Shown piece after piece: positions 7,098 through 14,381 of a DNA stretch of 64,000 nt. The notes under the pieces are model-generated. The model was given only the letters and a program-made list of their open reading frames with translations, had not been told where the DNA came from and did not search any database. This DNA comes from Prevotella sp. UBA6994 (GTDB lineage: Bacteria; Bacteroidota; Bacteroidia; Bacteroidales; Bacteroidaceae): NCBI GenBank assembly GCA_002449845.1, contig DJXW01000034.1, forward strand, positions 71,236 to 135,235, given 5' to 3'. Position 1 is the first letter of the stretch, and each line of letters starts with the position of its first letter. The translations under genes and the position numbers were made by a program.

Positions 7098-10000
7098 TTA
7101 CTTTATGATGTATTTTTGTTTATTTCTAATAATTACACCTTTTTGGGGTTCTTTGATTAGATGACCGTTCAAATCGTAATATTTGTTTTGGCCATTACTG
7201 TCAGTTGTTTGCAAATAATGAATATTGTCAACGTTGTTATCTGAACCATCTAATGACGTAAAGAATGATTTAGCTATAGAATTTTTTGGAATAATGTATG
7301 CGCGACCAGGAGTAATATAAGCAGTAGGCTTTTCTGTAGAAACAGAATGCCATGTTTTATTTTCCTGCAAGATATAAGCCCCCATATTCGAGGCATCTTC
7401 ATTTGAGATTTGACTTAATGTTCCATAAAACTCATAATCTATGATACCAGCATCGTCCATTTCTTCTGGAGTAGCAGTTATGGTTGTATTCATGGTACTT
7501 AATCCATCAATGGTTTTGTTTACAGTAATCAAATATGGTTTATTTGCCTTTATCTGATTTGTTTCAACGAATTGTATTGTATTTCCATCTTGTCCACTCA
7601 TGGTGTATACTTTTATTCCATCAGGTAGTGTTTTCAAATCGTATGGTACACACAATGTAAAGGCATCTGTGGTACTTGCATTGAATAATCTATTGTATCT
7701 AACACTATTTGCTTCAAATTGTATGGGAGCGAAAAAGTCTTTTTGGTCTATAATGACCACATTTTCCGTCTTACCATCGATAATGATGTTGTCCCCCCTT
7801 ATGTTTGAAGAAACAGAAGGAAGGTAGTAAAGTGTATTGGGATTTGCATCACCCTCTTTAAGGTTTGTTATAGTTATACTTTCGTCTAATATGGCGTTAA
7901 TGAGATTTAAAAACGTATAGTCTCTGTCATATAGATATTTGTATGCTTTCTTCACATCAGCTATCATAGAAGCAGTTTGCTTTCCTTCAAACACTAATTT
8001 GTTTGGAACCTCTTTAATGATATCCGAGTGTCCAGACCACACAGACGTATAATTATAACCACGTCCCTCCAGAACATATATGGTTTCCAATCCTTTTATC
8101 CGACCGAATAGTTTTGCACTTCCTCCAGATGGAGCAAATCGCGGTTTTGAATAAATGATTTGAATTGTGCTATAATCAAAATTAGAAGCATGACTAAGAC
8201 CTGCTTCCATCTTTTCCAAACTACTTGGCAGTGTAACGGAATTGAATCGCATATATGGAAATACTAAACCTGAAAGTTTGTTTATAGTTTCTGGAATGAC
8301 TAAATCAGTTATATGCGTTCCTTTAAGATATAAATCCACACCATTAGAGATTTCGTAAAGTGACTTTCCACAATTATTGCAAATCCACTTTTCAAGATTG
8401 GAAATATATAAGTTGACCTTGTTTGCTGTAATAACACCAAAAGCAGACGATCCAATAGAATCTATTGAAGAAGGTAAAACTATCTTGCAAATATTTCTAC
8501 AACTATAGAAAGTACGTTCACCGATAGTTTTCACACCATCTGCAATCGTTACAGACTTTAGACATGTAGCCCCCCAGAATGTATTCGCCTCTATAGTTTC
8601 CACATTGCCAGGAACAATTAAATCTGTTACCAACTCATTATTATGATAGAGATTGTGTGCAAAAATAAGTGGATTGCTTTGTCTTTCTGTGGGTCCCCAG
8701 TTACTGCCTTGATATTGTAAGTTTCCATATTTGATTTTACACCATGCTGAAATGTCTTGAATATAAACACCCTGTAATCCATAGCAGTTGCAAAATGCTT
8801 CTGTTCCTATATACTCTACTGTTTTCGGAATATCAATGCGCGTTAATGCTCTACAACCATAGAAAGCAAAGTTTCCTATTTTTGTTGTGTTCTGAGGAAT
8901 ATTGATACTTTCCAATTTCTTGCATTCCTGAAAAGCGCGTGGTCCTATCTCCGTAACGCCTATGGGTATATTTGCTGTTTGTAGATTTTCACAATACCAA
9001 AATGCGCCTCCAAGATTTACAACAGTATTGGGTAATTCTATTTCCCTCAAACTTGTGCAATGATAGAAAGCACCTTCTTCAATGGTCTCCAAATTAGGAG
9101 ACTTCCCGAAGTTGATTTCTTCCAACGATGTACACCCACTAAAAGCATGAATACCAATGGTTTTCAAGGAATTGGGAAAAGAAACCGTTCCTATACGATT
9201 GCAATTGATAAAATTACCTATTTTGATTTCTGTCACTCCAGCTGGTATTATCAAATCGTTAATTTCCTTGCCTTTCAGATAAATCTTGTGAGCATAGTAT
9301 GTCGGATTAGATTCTACATTCAAAAAACCATCATATTTACTGTCTCTTGCATTGGTAGGGTCAAAATCAATGGCACACCAGTTTGCAATATCTCCGATGT
9401 CAACCTTTGTTAAATTGTTACAGCCAGAAAAAGATCCTTCTGCTATAGACTTTATGCCTTTTCCAAAACTGACAGATTCTAATCCTTTACAACCGCTAAA
9501 AACGTTTTGGTCAATGGTTACTAAAGAATTAGGTAAACTAACCGAAGAAAGATTATAGCAATATCCAAATGCCCCTCTGCCGATACTGACTACACCTTCT
9601 GGAATGGTTACACTTTTGACATCCATATTACCCATGAATGCACTTTCTGGGATTTCTTTCACATCGCTTGGGACAATGAAATTAGTAATGAGTTCTCCGT
9701 TATAATAAACATGGTGATCCATATAACCTCCATAAGAGGGATATGTATTTTGAAAAGGAGACTGCGTGATATAAATCCGCATCCAGTTCTCATAATTAGA
9801 AATATTGAGAGTCGGTAATCTTTCAAATGCCCAACTACCTACTGAAACTACAGATGCGGGTAAGTCGAGGCTGAGTAGATTATTGCATCCAGAGAAGGCC
9901 CCTTCTCCAATGAATTCTAATGTAGTAGGCAACACCACAGACGATAGTTTATCACACCCTCCACACATAGCTTCAGGAATCTCTTTCAGTTGGTTTGGCA

Positions 10001-10409
10001 AAATTAACTTTTCCAATGCATTACAATCCATAAAAGCTCCATAATCAATAGATGTTACATTATTAGGAATCGTGATTTCTTTGAGAGAACAGCGTTCAAA
10101 TGCAAGTGCCCCAATGCTTGTGATGGTATTTGGCAATTCTACACTATTTAGAGAATAACACGCATTAAATGCATGAGGACCAACTGCATTGACAAGATAC
10201 TTATTGTTGTTGTACTCTACATATTCGGGAACGATAACATCACCACTATAGGCACCACCCACAATAGTTCCATGGTCTGAGATTGTAGTCACTGATACTG
10301 TGGATTTGTCGGCATTAATGTTGTAATAAATGCCGTCAACGATAAAATTGTAAGCCCATGCTTGAAGCATGACAGGAAACGTAAACATTAATAGAATTGT
10401 TCTTTTCAT
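7098..10409 (-). CDS. BspA-like leucine-rich-repeat surface protein
   Basis: Large exported protein of 1103 residues. A signal peptide (about 1-19, ending AWA) is followed by many copies of the LRR_5/BspA repeat, typically (A)F..C..L..V.LP..(L)..I...AF, from about residue 70 to 720, e.g. GAFSGCNNL and AFYGCRAL. Variant repeats with YxNGELITNFIVP recur about four times and mark super-repeats. A non-LRR domain of about 300 residues follows, and the protein ends YYDLNGHLIKEPQKG...YIIK, resembling type IX secretion sorting tails. BspA proteins mediate adhesion to host proteins or other bacteria; that role here is by family. The gene sits behind a structured 5' leader and is followed by a small gene. 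Confidence 0.92.
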   Translation of the reverse strand: MKRTILLMFTFPVMLQAWAYNFIVDGIYYNINADKSTVSVTTISDHGTIVGGAYSGDVIVPEYVEYNNNKYLVNAVGPHAFNACYSLNSVELPNTITSIGALAFERCSLKEITIPNNVTSIDYGAFMDCNALEKLILPNQLKEIPEAMCGGCDKLSSVVLPTTLEFIGEGAFSGCNNLLSLDLPASVVSVGSWAFERLPTLNISNYENWMRIYITQSPFQNTYPSYGGYMDHHVYYNGELITNFIVPSDVKEIPESAFMGNMDVKSVTIPEGVVSIGRGAFGYCYNLSSVSLPNSLVTIDQNVFSGCKGLESVSFGKGIKSIAEGSFSGCNNLTKVDIGDIANWCAIDFDPTNARDSKYDGFLNVESNPTYYAHKIYLKGKEINDLIIPAGVTEIKIGNFINCNRIGTVSFPNSLKTIGIHAFSGCTSLEEINFGKSPNLETIEEGAFYHCTSLREIELPNTVVNLGGAFWYCENLQTANIPIGVTEIGPRAFQECKKLESINIPQNTTKIGNFAFYGCRALTRIDIPKTVEYIGTEAFCNCYGLQGVYIQDISAWCKIKYGNLQYQGSNWGPTERQSNPLIFAHNLYHNNELVTDLIVPGNVETIEANTFWGATCLKSVTIADGVKTIGERTFYSCRNICKIVLPSSIDSIGSSAFGVITANKVNLYISNLEKWICNNCGKSLYEISNGVDLYLKGTHITDLVIPETINKLSGLVFPYMRFNSVTLPSSLEKMEAGLSHASNFDYSTIQIIYSKPRFAPSGGSAKLFGRIKGLETIYVLEGRGYNYTSVWSGHSDIIKEVPNKLVFEGKQTASMIADVKKAYKYLYDRDYTFLNLINAILDESITITNLKEGDANPNTLYYLPSVSSNIRGDNIIIDGKTENVVIIDQKDFFAPIQFEANSVRYNRLFNASTTDAFTLCVPYDLKTLPDGIKVYTMSGQDGNTIQFVETNQIKANKPYLITVNKTIDGLSTMNTTITATPEEMDDAGIIDYEFYGTLSQISNEDASNMGAYILQENKTWHSVSTEKPTAYITPGRAYIIPKNSIAKSFFTSLDGSDNNVDNIHYLQTTDSNGQNKYYDLNGHLIKEPQKGVIIRNKQKYIIK

Positions 10410-10469
10410 TTTTGAAATTATTATATGTTAATAAATAGATATATACATTTTTATCAACAAAAGGTATTG

Positions 10470-10723
10470 ACATGAAAATGGCGTGGCCATCCTTATGCAC
10501 TTAACCTAAGGGGCGAGCCCAGGAAAGGAACCCCTGCCATGTAATAAGAATGCAACCACGCCAATGGACGTGTGCATAGCTTTTACACATGGCTGGGAAT
10601 ACCGACAAAGGCTTTTCCCTTCGCTATTAATCGTACTATTCCAAATAAGTTTCCTGGGCTTCTTCGGTTAAGTGCGAAATAATTAGCTATTGCATCAACG
10701 GCTCAGGATTTCTCCCCCAAACC
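10470..10723 (-). ncRNA. Structured leader RNA A upstream of the BspA-like gene
   Basis: About 250 nt starting after the TATATTTG box at 10729-10736. Helices, given in plus-strand positions: P1 10497-10506 with 10666-10675 (GCACTTAACC/GGTTAAGTGC, perfect); P2 10517-10526 with 10650-10659 (GCCCAGGAAA/TTTCCTGGGC, perfect); P3 10536-10542 with 10587-10593. Inside P3 an apical hairpin forms (GCACACG...CGTGGTTGC). Its 3' strand, TGGCGTGG at 10556-10563, can instead pair perfectly with CCACGCCA at 10479-10486, which is followed by TTTTC. That is a possible attenuator or pseudoknot 70 nt before the start codon. The minus strand is favoured by the promoter and the downstream gene. I recognise no known RNA family. 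Confidence 0.6.
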
Positions 10724-10728
10724 GATTG

Positions 10729-10736
10729 CAAATATA
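10729..10736 (-). promoter_or_regulatory. -7 box TATATTTG for leader RNA A
   Basis: Perfect TAnnTTTG match read on the minus strand; predicted start near 10722, giving a leader of about 310 nt before the BspA-like gene. Confidence 0.6.
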
Positions 10737-10824
10737 CAAATAATTTTATAAACTTTGTATGAGTTGGTGATTATTTTAGTATTAGCCTCTATTTTTTTAT
10801 TAGTAGTCCAGAAAATGTGACGGG

Positions 10825-11469
10825 TTACTTTCCTGTTTCTTTCCATGCCGGAACAAACACTTGGCGCATGAGATAGAAGACCCAAATGGTGATGAACATT
10901 TGGAGAAACATGGTTGATATATGAAACCATGGGGATGTCGGGTAGATGTTTGTGGTGGCATAAAAGATGTTACAGACAAAGGGTAATAATTGCCATACGA
11001 GGATGGCAATGCCCAAATGCTTGAGTCTTCCGCCGTGTTGTGCTACCAAATGAATGCCGAAGATGATGAGCGAAGCGGTGTATAGGGTGGAGATGATGCC
11101 TATTACAATGTGATAGGTGGCTAAAGCAGGGGAACCAAATTCGGGCATGGGGATGATATATCCGAATAGTACACGTATCACATAGAATATAAGTGTAGCC
11201 CATAACGAACCTTTTGCCCATTTCATGGAAGTGGGAAAACTCATGATGAGTTGTCCCAGAATCCATACAAATGTAATCCAATAAAGCATGTAAAACATTC
11301 CACCCCAAGAAGAACGTAGTATATGTTTCAGTCCGAGGATGGTTACGTCATTGGAATCGACATATAAAATCAAGGGCTTGACGTAAACCAACATGATAGC
11401 CACGAGAGCTATGCGGAACCAAATCCTGAACTGTTTGTCTTTTTGGGGTGAAACGATGAAATTGTTCAT
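10825..11469 (-). CDS. Hypothetical six-helix membrane protein
   Basis: 214 residues with about six hydrophobic helices (for example IALVAIMLVYVKPLI, YWITFVWILGQLIM, YHIVIGIISTLYTASLIIFGIHLV, ISTMFLQMFITIWVFYLM) joined by short loops. There is no obvious catalytic motif. It follows the SGNH hydrolase gene by 6 nt on the same strand, so the two are one operon. I do not recognise the family. Confidence 0.75.
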   Translation of the reverse strand: MNNFIVSPQKDKQFRIWFRIALVAIMLVYVKPLILYVDSNDVTILGLKHILRSSWGGMFYMLYWITFVWILGQLIMSFPTSMKWAKGSLWATLIFYVIRVLFGYIIPMPEFGSPALATYHIVIGIISTLYTASLIIFGIHLVAQHGGRLKHLGIAILVWQLLPFVCNIFYATTNIYPTSPWFHISTMFLQMFITIWVFYLMRQVFVPAWKETGK

Positions 11470-11475
11470 GAAGTC

Positions 11476-12285
11476 TTAAAATGTTGCGGGCAGGGTAAGT
11501 AATTGATAGAACAAAGTCTTTGCCATTCGCTCTTGTCCTTTGTCGTTAGGATGAAGTTGGTCGATGTCGGGTTTGGCAAAGTATTGCAGGTGTTCTTCTA
11601 ACAAGGGATACAATCCGCATGTCGCATTCCAGTCGATAACGGGAACTGCCCATAGATTGCCAGCCTCTTTCAAGCTCTGCACGTAGGCATCAACATATTC
11701 ACCACATTTGTTTTGATAGGCTTCCGTCGGTTGTACGTTCTTGTCGTTAGGACCGAAATAACCGCGGTGAATAGGTGTGAGCAATACAATTTGTTTGGTG
11801 GGATAGAGTTTCTTCACGTGGTGAAGAGCCTTGTTGATACGTCCGCGATAGGTGGAGTCGGTAATGATAGGAGTGCGCATCTTGCGTGTTTGTAGCGTTT
11901 TCATCTGTCCACGTGCGGCATAAACCTGTTCGTTACTTTCCGTGTACCATTCACCCACGGGTACAGAGTTGTTGAAGTCGTTGGTTCCGCAAAAGATGAG
12001 AATGGCATCTACATCATATCCATGCTCTTGGTGCAACTTATCCGCTTGGTTGGGAATATCGTTCCATTGCCTTCCGCTTATGCCATAGACAAATGGGGTG
12101 ATGTCAAGCCAGTCTTGCAAGAATCCCCAATACTTTTTCTTCGACCCACTGTTGCGTGGATCGGTGATAGAATCGCCCAAATAAGCTACTCGCTTTCCCT
12201 TCCAAGGATGTGTGAACGTGGTTTGTGGAATGGCTGGTACAGTCAGTATCAAACATGTCAATAAGATAAAGAATCGTTTTGTCAT
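11476..12285 (-). CDS. Secreted SGNH/GDSL-type hydrolase
   Basis: 269-residue exported esterase or lipase of the SGNH superfamily. The signal peptide ends near AIPQ (residue 21). Block I is GDSITD with Ser39 as the nucleophile. GTNDFN supplies the block III Asn, and DIDQLHPNDKG near the C-terminus supplies the catalytic Asp and His. Family members in gut Bacteroidales often deacetylate glycans, but nothing here fixes the substrate. A TAATTTTG -7 box lies upstream at 12311-12318. Operon with the downstream membrane protein gene. Confidence 0.9.
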   Translation of the reverse strand: MTKRFFILLTCLILTVPAIPQTTFTHPWKGKRVAYLGDSITDPRNSGSKKKYWGFLQDWLDITPFVYGISGRQWNDIPNQADKLHQEHGYDVDAILIFCGTNDFNNSVPVGEWYTESNEQVYAARGQMKTLQTRKMRTPIITDSTYRGRINKALHHVKKLYPTKQIVLLTPIHRGYFGPNDKNVQPTEAYQNKCGEYVDAYVQSLKEAGNLWAVPVIDWNATCGLYPLLEEHLQYFAKPDIDQLHPNDKGQERMAKTLFYQLLTLPATF

Positions 12286-12310
12286 AAGAATGTTCTTTGG
12301 TTTATTATTA

Positions 12311-12318
12311 CAAAATTA
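12311..12318 (-). promoter_or_regulatory. -7 box TAATTTTG
   Basis: TAnnTTTG match read on the minus strand, 25 nt upstream of the SGNH hydrolase ATG. Confidence 0.55.
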
Positions 12319-12404
12319 ATGTTTTTCTGCGTAATAATCCTTTAAATAACTACAATATTAATCATTTTTTACCAATCAACCCTTTGTTTTTAGAAAAAAT
12401 GTCG

Positions 12405-12412
12405 TAAGTTTG
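12405..12412 (+). promoter_or_regulatory. -7 box TAAGTTTG, near-leaderless
   Basis: TAnnTTTG match ending only 5 nt before the ATG of the metallophosphoesterase gene; the predicted transcription start coincides with the start codon. Confidence 0.55.
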
Positions 12413-12417
12413 CACCC

Positions 12418-13515
12418 ATGAAAATTTGGTTTTTTGTTTTTACGCTCCTTCCCCTTTTGGGATGTATCTATGTAGGATGGCACATTTGGCGCATCCTTCC
12501 TTTAGCAAATATTTATAAGGTTATCATCATCGCTTTGCTCTTGGGATGTTTCTCCATGTTGTTTGTCAACTTCTCCTTTGGGCTCGAACGATTCTCCCTT
12601 CCCGTGGCACGTGTCATTTATGCAATTGGTACATCGTCTATCTTTGTCTTGCTCTATCTTTTCATGCTGTTCTTGGTGTTGGATTTAGGGCATCTGCTCC
12701 ATCTCGTACCTACCTCATTCCTGCGAAATAGTGCGGTGGGCAGTTGGTCGGTGTTGGCAATCATGTTGACGTTTTTCATCTATGGCAACCTACATTATTA
12801 TAATAAGGTGCGACAACCATTACAACTCACCACTACGAAACCATTGCCCAAGCCTGTGAAGATGGTGATGATTAGCGACTTGCACTTAGGTTACCATAAC
12901 ACACGGGCAGATTTTGAGAAATGGGTAGGCTTGATCAATGCCGAGAAACCAGACCTCGTCTTGATTGCCGGTGATATTATTGACATTAGTCACAAACCAG
13001 TGATGGAGGAAAACATGGCAGAGGTGTTCCGCCAAATACAAGCGCCCATCTATGCTTGCTTAGGCAATCACGATTACTATGCTGGTGAACCCAAATCGGA
13101 ACAATTTATCCGTGAGAGTGGTATTCACTTGCTGAAGGACAGTTGCATAACCTTACCTCAGGGTATTACTCTCATCGGTCGTGATGACCGTACCAATATG
13201 CGACGCACCAGCGTCAAGGCATTGGCAAGCAAAGCCGATTTGTCTAAATATACCATTCTCCTTGACCATCAGCCTTATCGTTTAGAAGAGGCTCAACAAT
13301 GCAATATCGACTTCCAATTCAGCGGTCATACTCATTATGGACAGGTTTGGCCCATCAGTTGGATAGAAGATAGGTTGTATGAAGATGCCTTTGGACCGTT
13401 GCAAAAGGGTAACACTCATTATTACGTGAGCAGTGGAATCGGTATTTGGGGTGGTAAGTTCCGTATAGGTACACATTCTGAATACGTCGTGGCAACGGTT
13501 GGAAATGAAGAATGA
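12418..13515 (+). CDS. Membrane-anchored metallophosphoesterase
   Basis: 365 residues: an N-terminal membrane domain with about four helices (1-135), then a calcineurin-like phosphoesterase domain. All metal-binding blocks are present: ISDLHLG, AGDIID, GNHDYY, LLDHQP and SGHTHYGQ. The layout matches the YkuE/YaeI-type enzymes that act on lipid-linked or cell-envelope phosphoesters, though the substrate is unknown. The start at 12418 is supported by a -7 box immediately upstream, which implies a leaderless or nearly leaderless mRNA. The last two codons and the stop run into a 7-bp GAAGAAT tandem array. Confidence 0.92.
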   Translation: MKIWFFVFTLLPLLGCIYVGWHIWRILPLANIYKVIIIALLLGCFSMLFVNFSFGLERFSLPVARVIYAIGTSSIFVLLYLFMLFLVLDLGHLLHLVPTSFLRNSAVGSWSVLAIMLTFFIYGNLHYYNKVRQPLQLTTTKPLPKPVKMVMISDLHLGYHNTRADFEKWVGLINAEKPDLVLIAGDIIDISHKPVMEENMAEVFRQIQAPIYACLGNHDYYAGEPKSEQFIRESGIHLLKDSCITLPQGITLIGRDDRTNMRRTSVKALASKADLSKYTILLDHQPYRLEEAQQCNIDFQFSGHTHYGQVWPISWIEDRLYEDAFGPLQKGNTHYYVSSGIGIWGGKFRIGTHSEYVVATVGNEE

Positions 13516-13649
13516 AGAATGAAGAATGAAGAATCAGCTGACGCCATTAAATGAAGAATTAGCTGATGCCATTAAATGAAGAATGAAGAATCAGTTGACG
13601 CCATTTGGCTTTGATCAACCGATTCTTCATTCTTCATTCTACATTCTTC
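13507..13649. repeat. 7-bp and 25-bp tandem repeats with inverted copy
   Basis: Four GAAGAAT units (13507-13534) start inside the 3' end of the metallophosphoesterase gene. The last unit opens a 25-bp repeat (13528-13552, 13553-13577, and a third degenerate copy to about 13608) with the core CAGCTGACGCCATTAAAT. ATTCTTC units in the opposite orientation follow at 13622-13649, so the region can fold back. It separates two convergent genes. Confidence 0.9.
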
Positions 13650-13651
13650 AT

Positions 13652-14206
13652 TTATTTAAAGTATCTCTTCAAGAGTCCTGCGAAGCCAGCACCGTGGCGA
13701 GCCTCATCCTTTGCCATTTCGTGTACCGTGTCGTGAATAGCGTCAAAGCCGGCAGCTTTTGCTTCTTTGGCAATGCGGAACTTGTCTTCACATGCACCAG
13801 CCTCGGCAGCTGCACGCTTCTCAAGGTTGGTCTTGGTGTCCCAAACACATTCGCCCAACAGTTCGGCGAAACGACTGGCATGATCTGCTTCTTCAAAAGC
13901 ATAACGCTTGAATGCCTCTGCAATTTCTGGGTAACCCTCACGATCGGCTTGGCGAGCCATTGCAAGATACATACCCACCTCACCACACTCACCATTGAAA
14001 TGGTTGCGCAGGTCGTTAATCATTTCTTCGGGTACACCAGGCAACTTACCGTCACCAATCTTATGAACCGTAGCGTATGTTGTTTCGCCTTCATCCTTCA
14101 ATTCAGAGAACTTAGATGCGGGAGCCTTACAGATAGGGCATTTCTCGGGTGCCTCTGTTCCTTCATAAATGTAGCCACAAACGGCGCAAATAAATTTTTT
14201 CTTCAT
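13652..14206 (-). CDS. Reverse rubrerythrin
   Basis: Peroxide-detoxifying non-haem iron protein of 184 residues. The rubredoxin-like FeS4 domain is N-terminal (Cys7, Cys10, Cys23, Cys26 in CAVCGY and CPICKAP), followed by a ferritin-like four-helix bundle with di-iron Glu and His residues (GECGEVGMYL, EEADHASRF, KDEARHG). This order is reversed relative to classical rubrerythrin, hence the name. It would reduce hydrogen peroxide in the cytoplasm and complements the cytochrome bd oxidase in oxygen tolerance. Single gene with its own TATCTTTG promoter. Confidence 0.95.
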   Translation of the reverse strand: MKKKFICAVCGYIYEGTEAPEKCPICKAPASKFSELKDEGETTYATVHKIGDGKLPGVPEEMINDLRNHFNGECGEVGMYLAMARQADREGYPEIAEAFKRYAFEEADHASRFAELLGECVWDTKTNLEKRAAAEAGACEDKFRIAKEAKAAGFDAIHDTVHEMAKDEARHGAGFAGLLKRYFK

Positions 14207-14257
14207 AATGTTTTGTTGTTTAAATAGTTAATAAATCTTGTTCTGCTTGTTCTTTTG

Positions 14258-14265
14258 CAAAGATA
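14258..14265 (-). promoter_or_regulatory. -7 box TATCTTTG
   Basis: TAnnTTTG match read on the minus strand, 52 nt upstream of the rubrerythrin start codon. Confidence 0.65.
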
Positions 14266-14339
14266 GTGTAATTCCTTTAAAGTGCAAAGTTTTTTACATT
14301 TTTTTATGTATTTTAAAGTGAAAGGGCAAATCTCTCACC

Positions 14340-14381
14340 CTTTCACTTCTTACCTCTCATCTCTCACTTCTCAGTTCGCAG
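14340..14381. repeat. 7-bp tandem array overlapping the GH2 gene end
   Basis: Six heptamers: CTTTCAC, TTCTTAC, CTCTCAT, CTCTCAC, TTCTCAG, TTCGCAG. The last 11 bases lie in the final codons and stop of the GH2 gene. A stem AAGTGAAAGGG/CCCTTTCACTT (about 14315-14347) overlaps its left edge and may act as the 3' hairpin of the GH2 transcript. Confidence 0.75.

Noticed and set aside
10470..10723. Invertible promoter (Bacteroides phase variation) flanked by GCACTTAACC/GGTTAAGTGC
   Set aside because: No TAnnTTTG promoter lies between the repeats in either orientation, and the helices are nested with further internal pairs, which suits RNA folding better than recombinase sites. Not fully excluded.
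10470..10723. tmRNA, RNase P RNA, 6S RNA or cobalamin riboswitch
   Set aside because: The characteristic conserved segments of these RNAs are absent. A CCTGAGCCG match to E. coli 6S is short and not in a matching structure.
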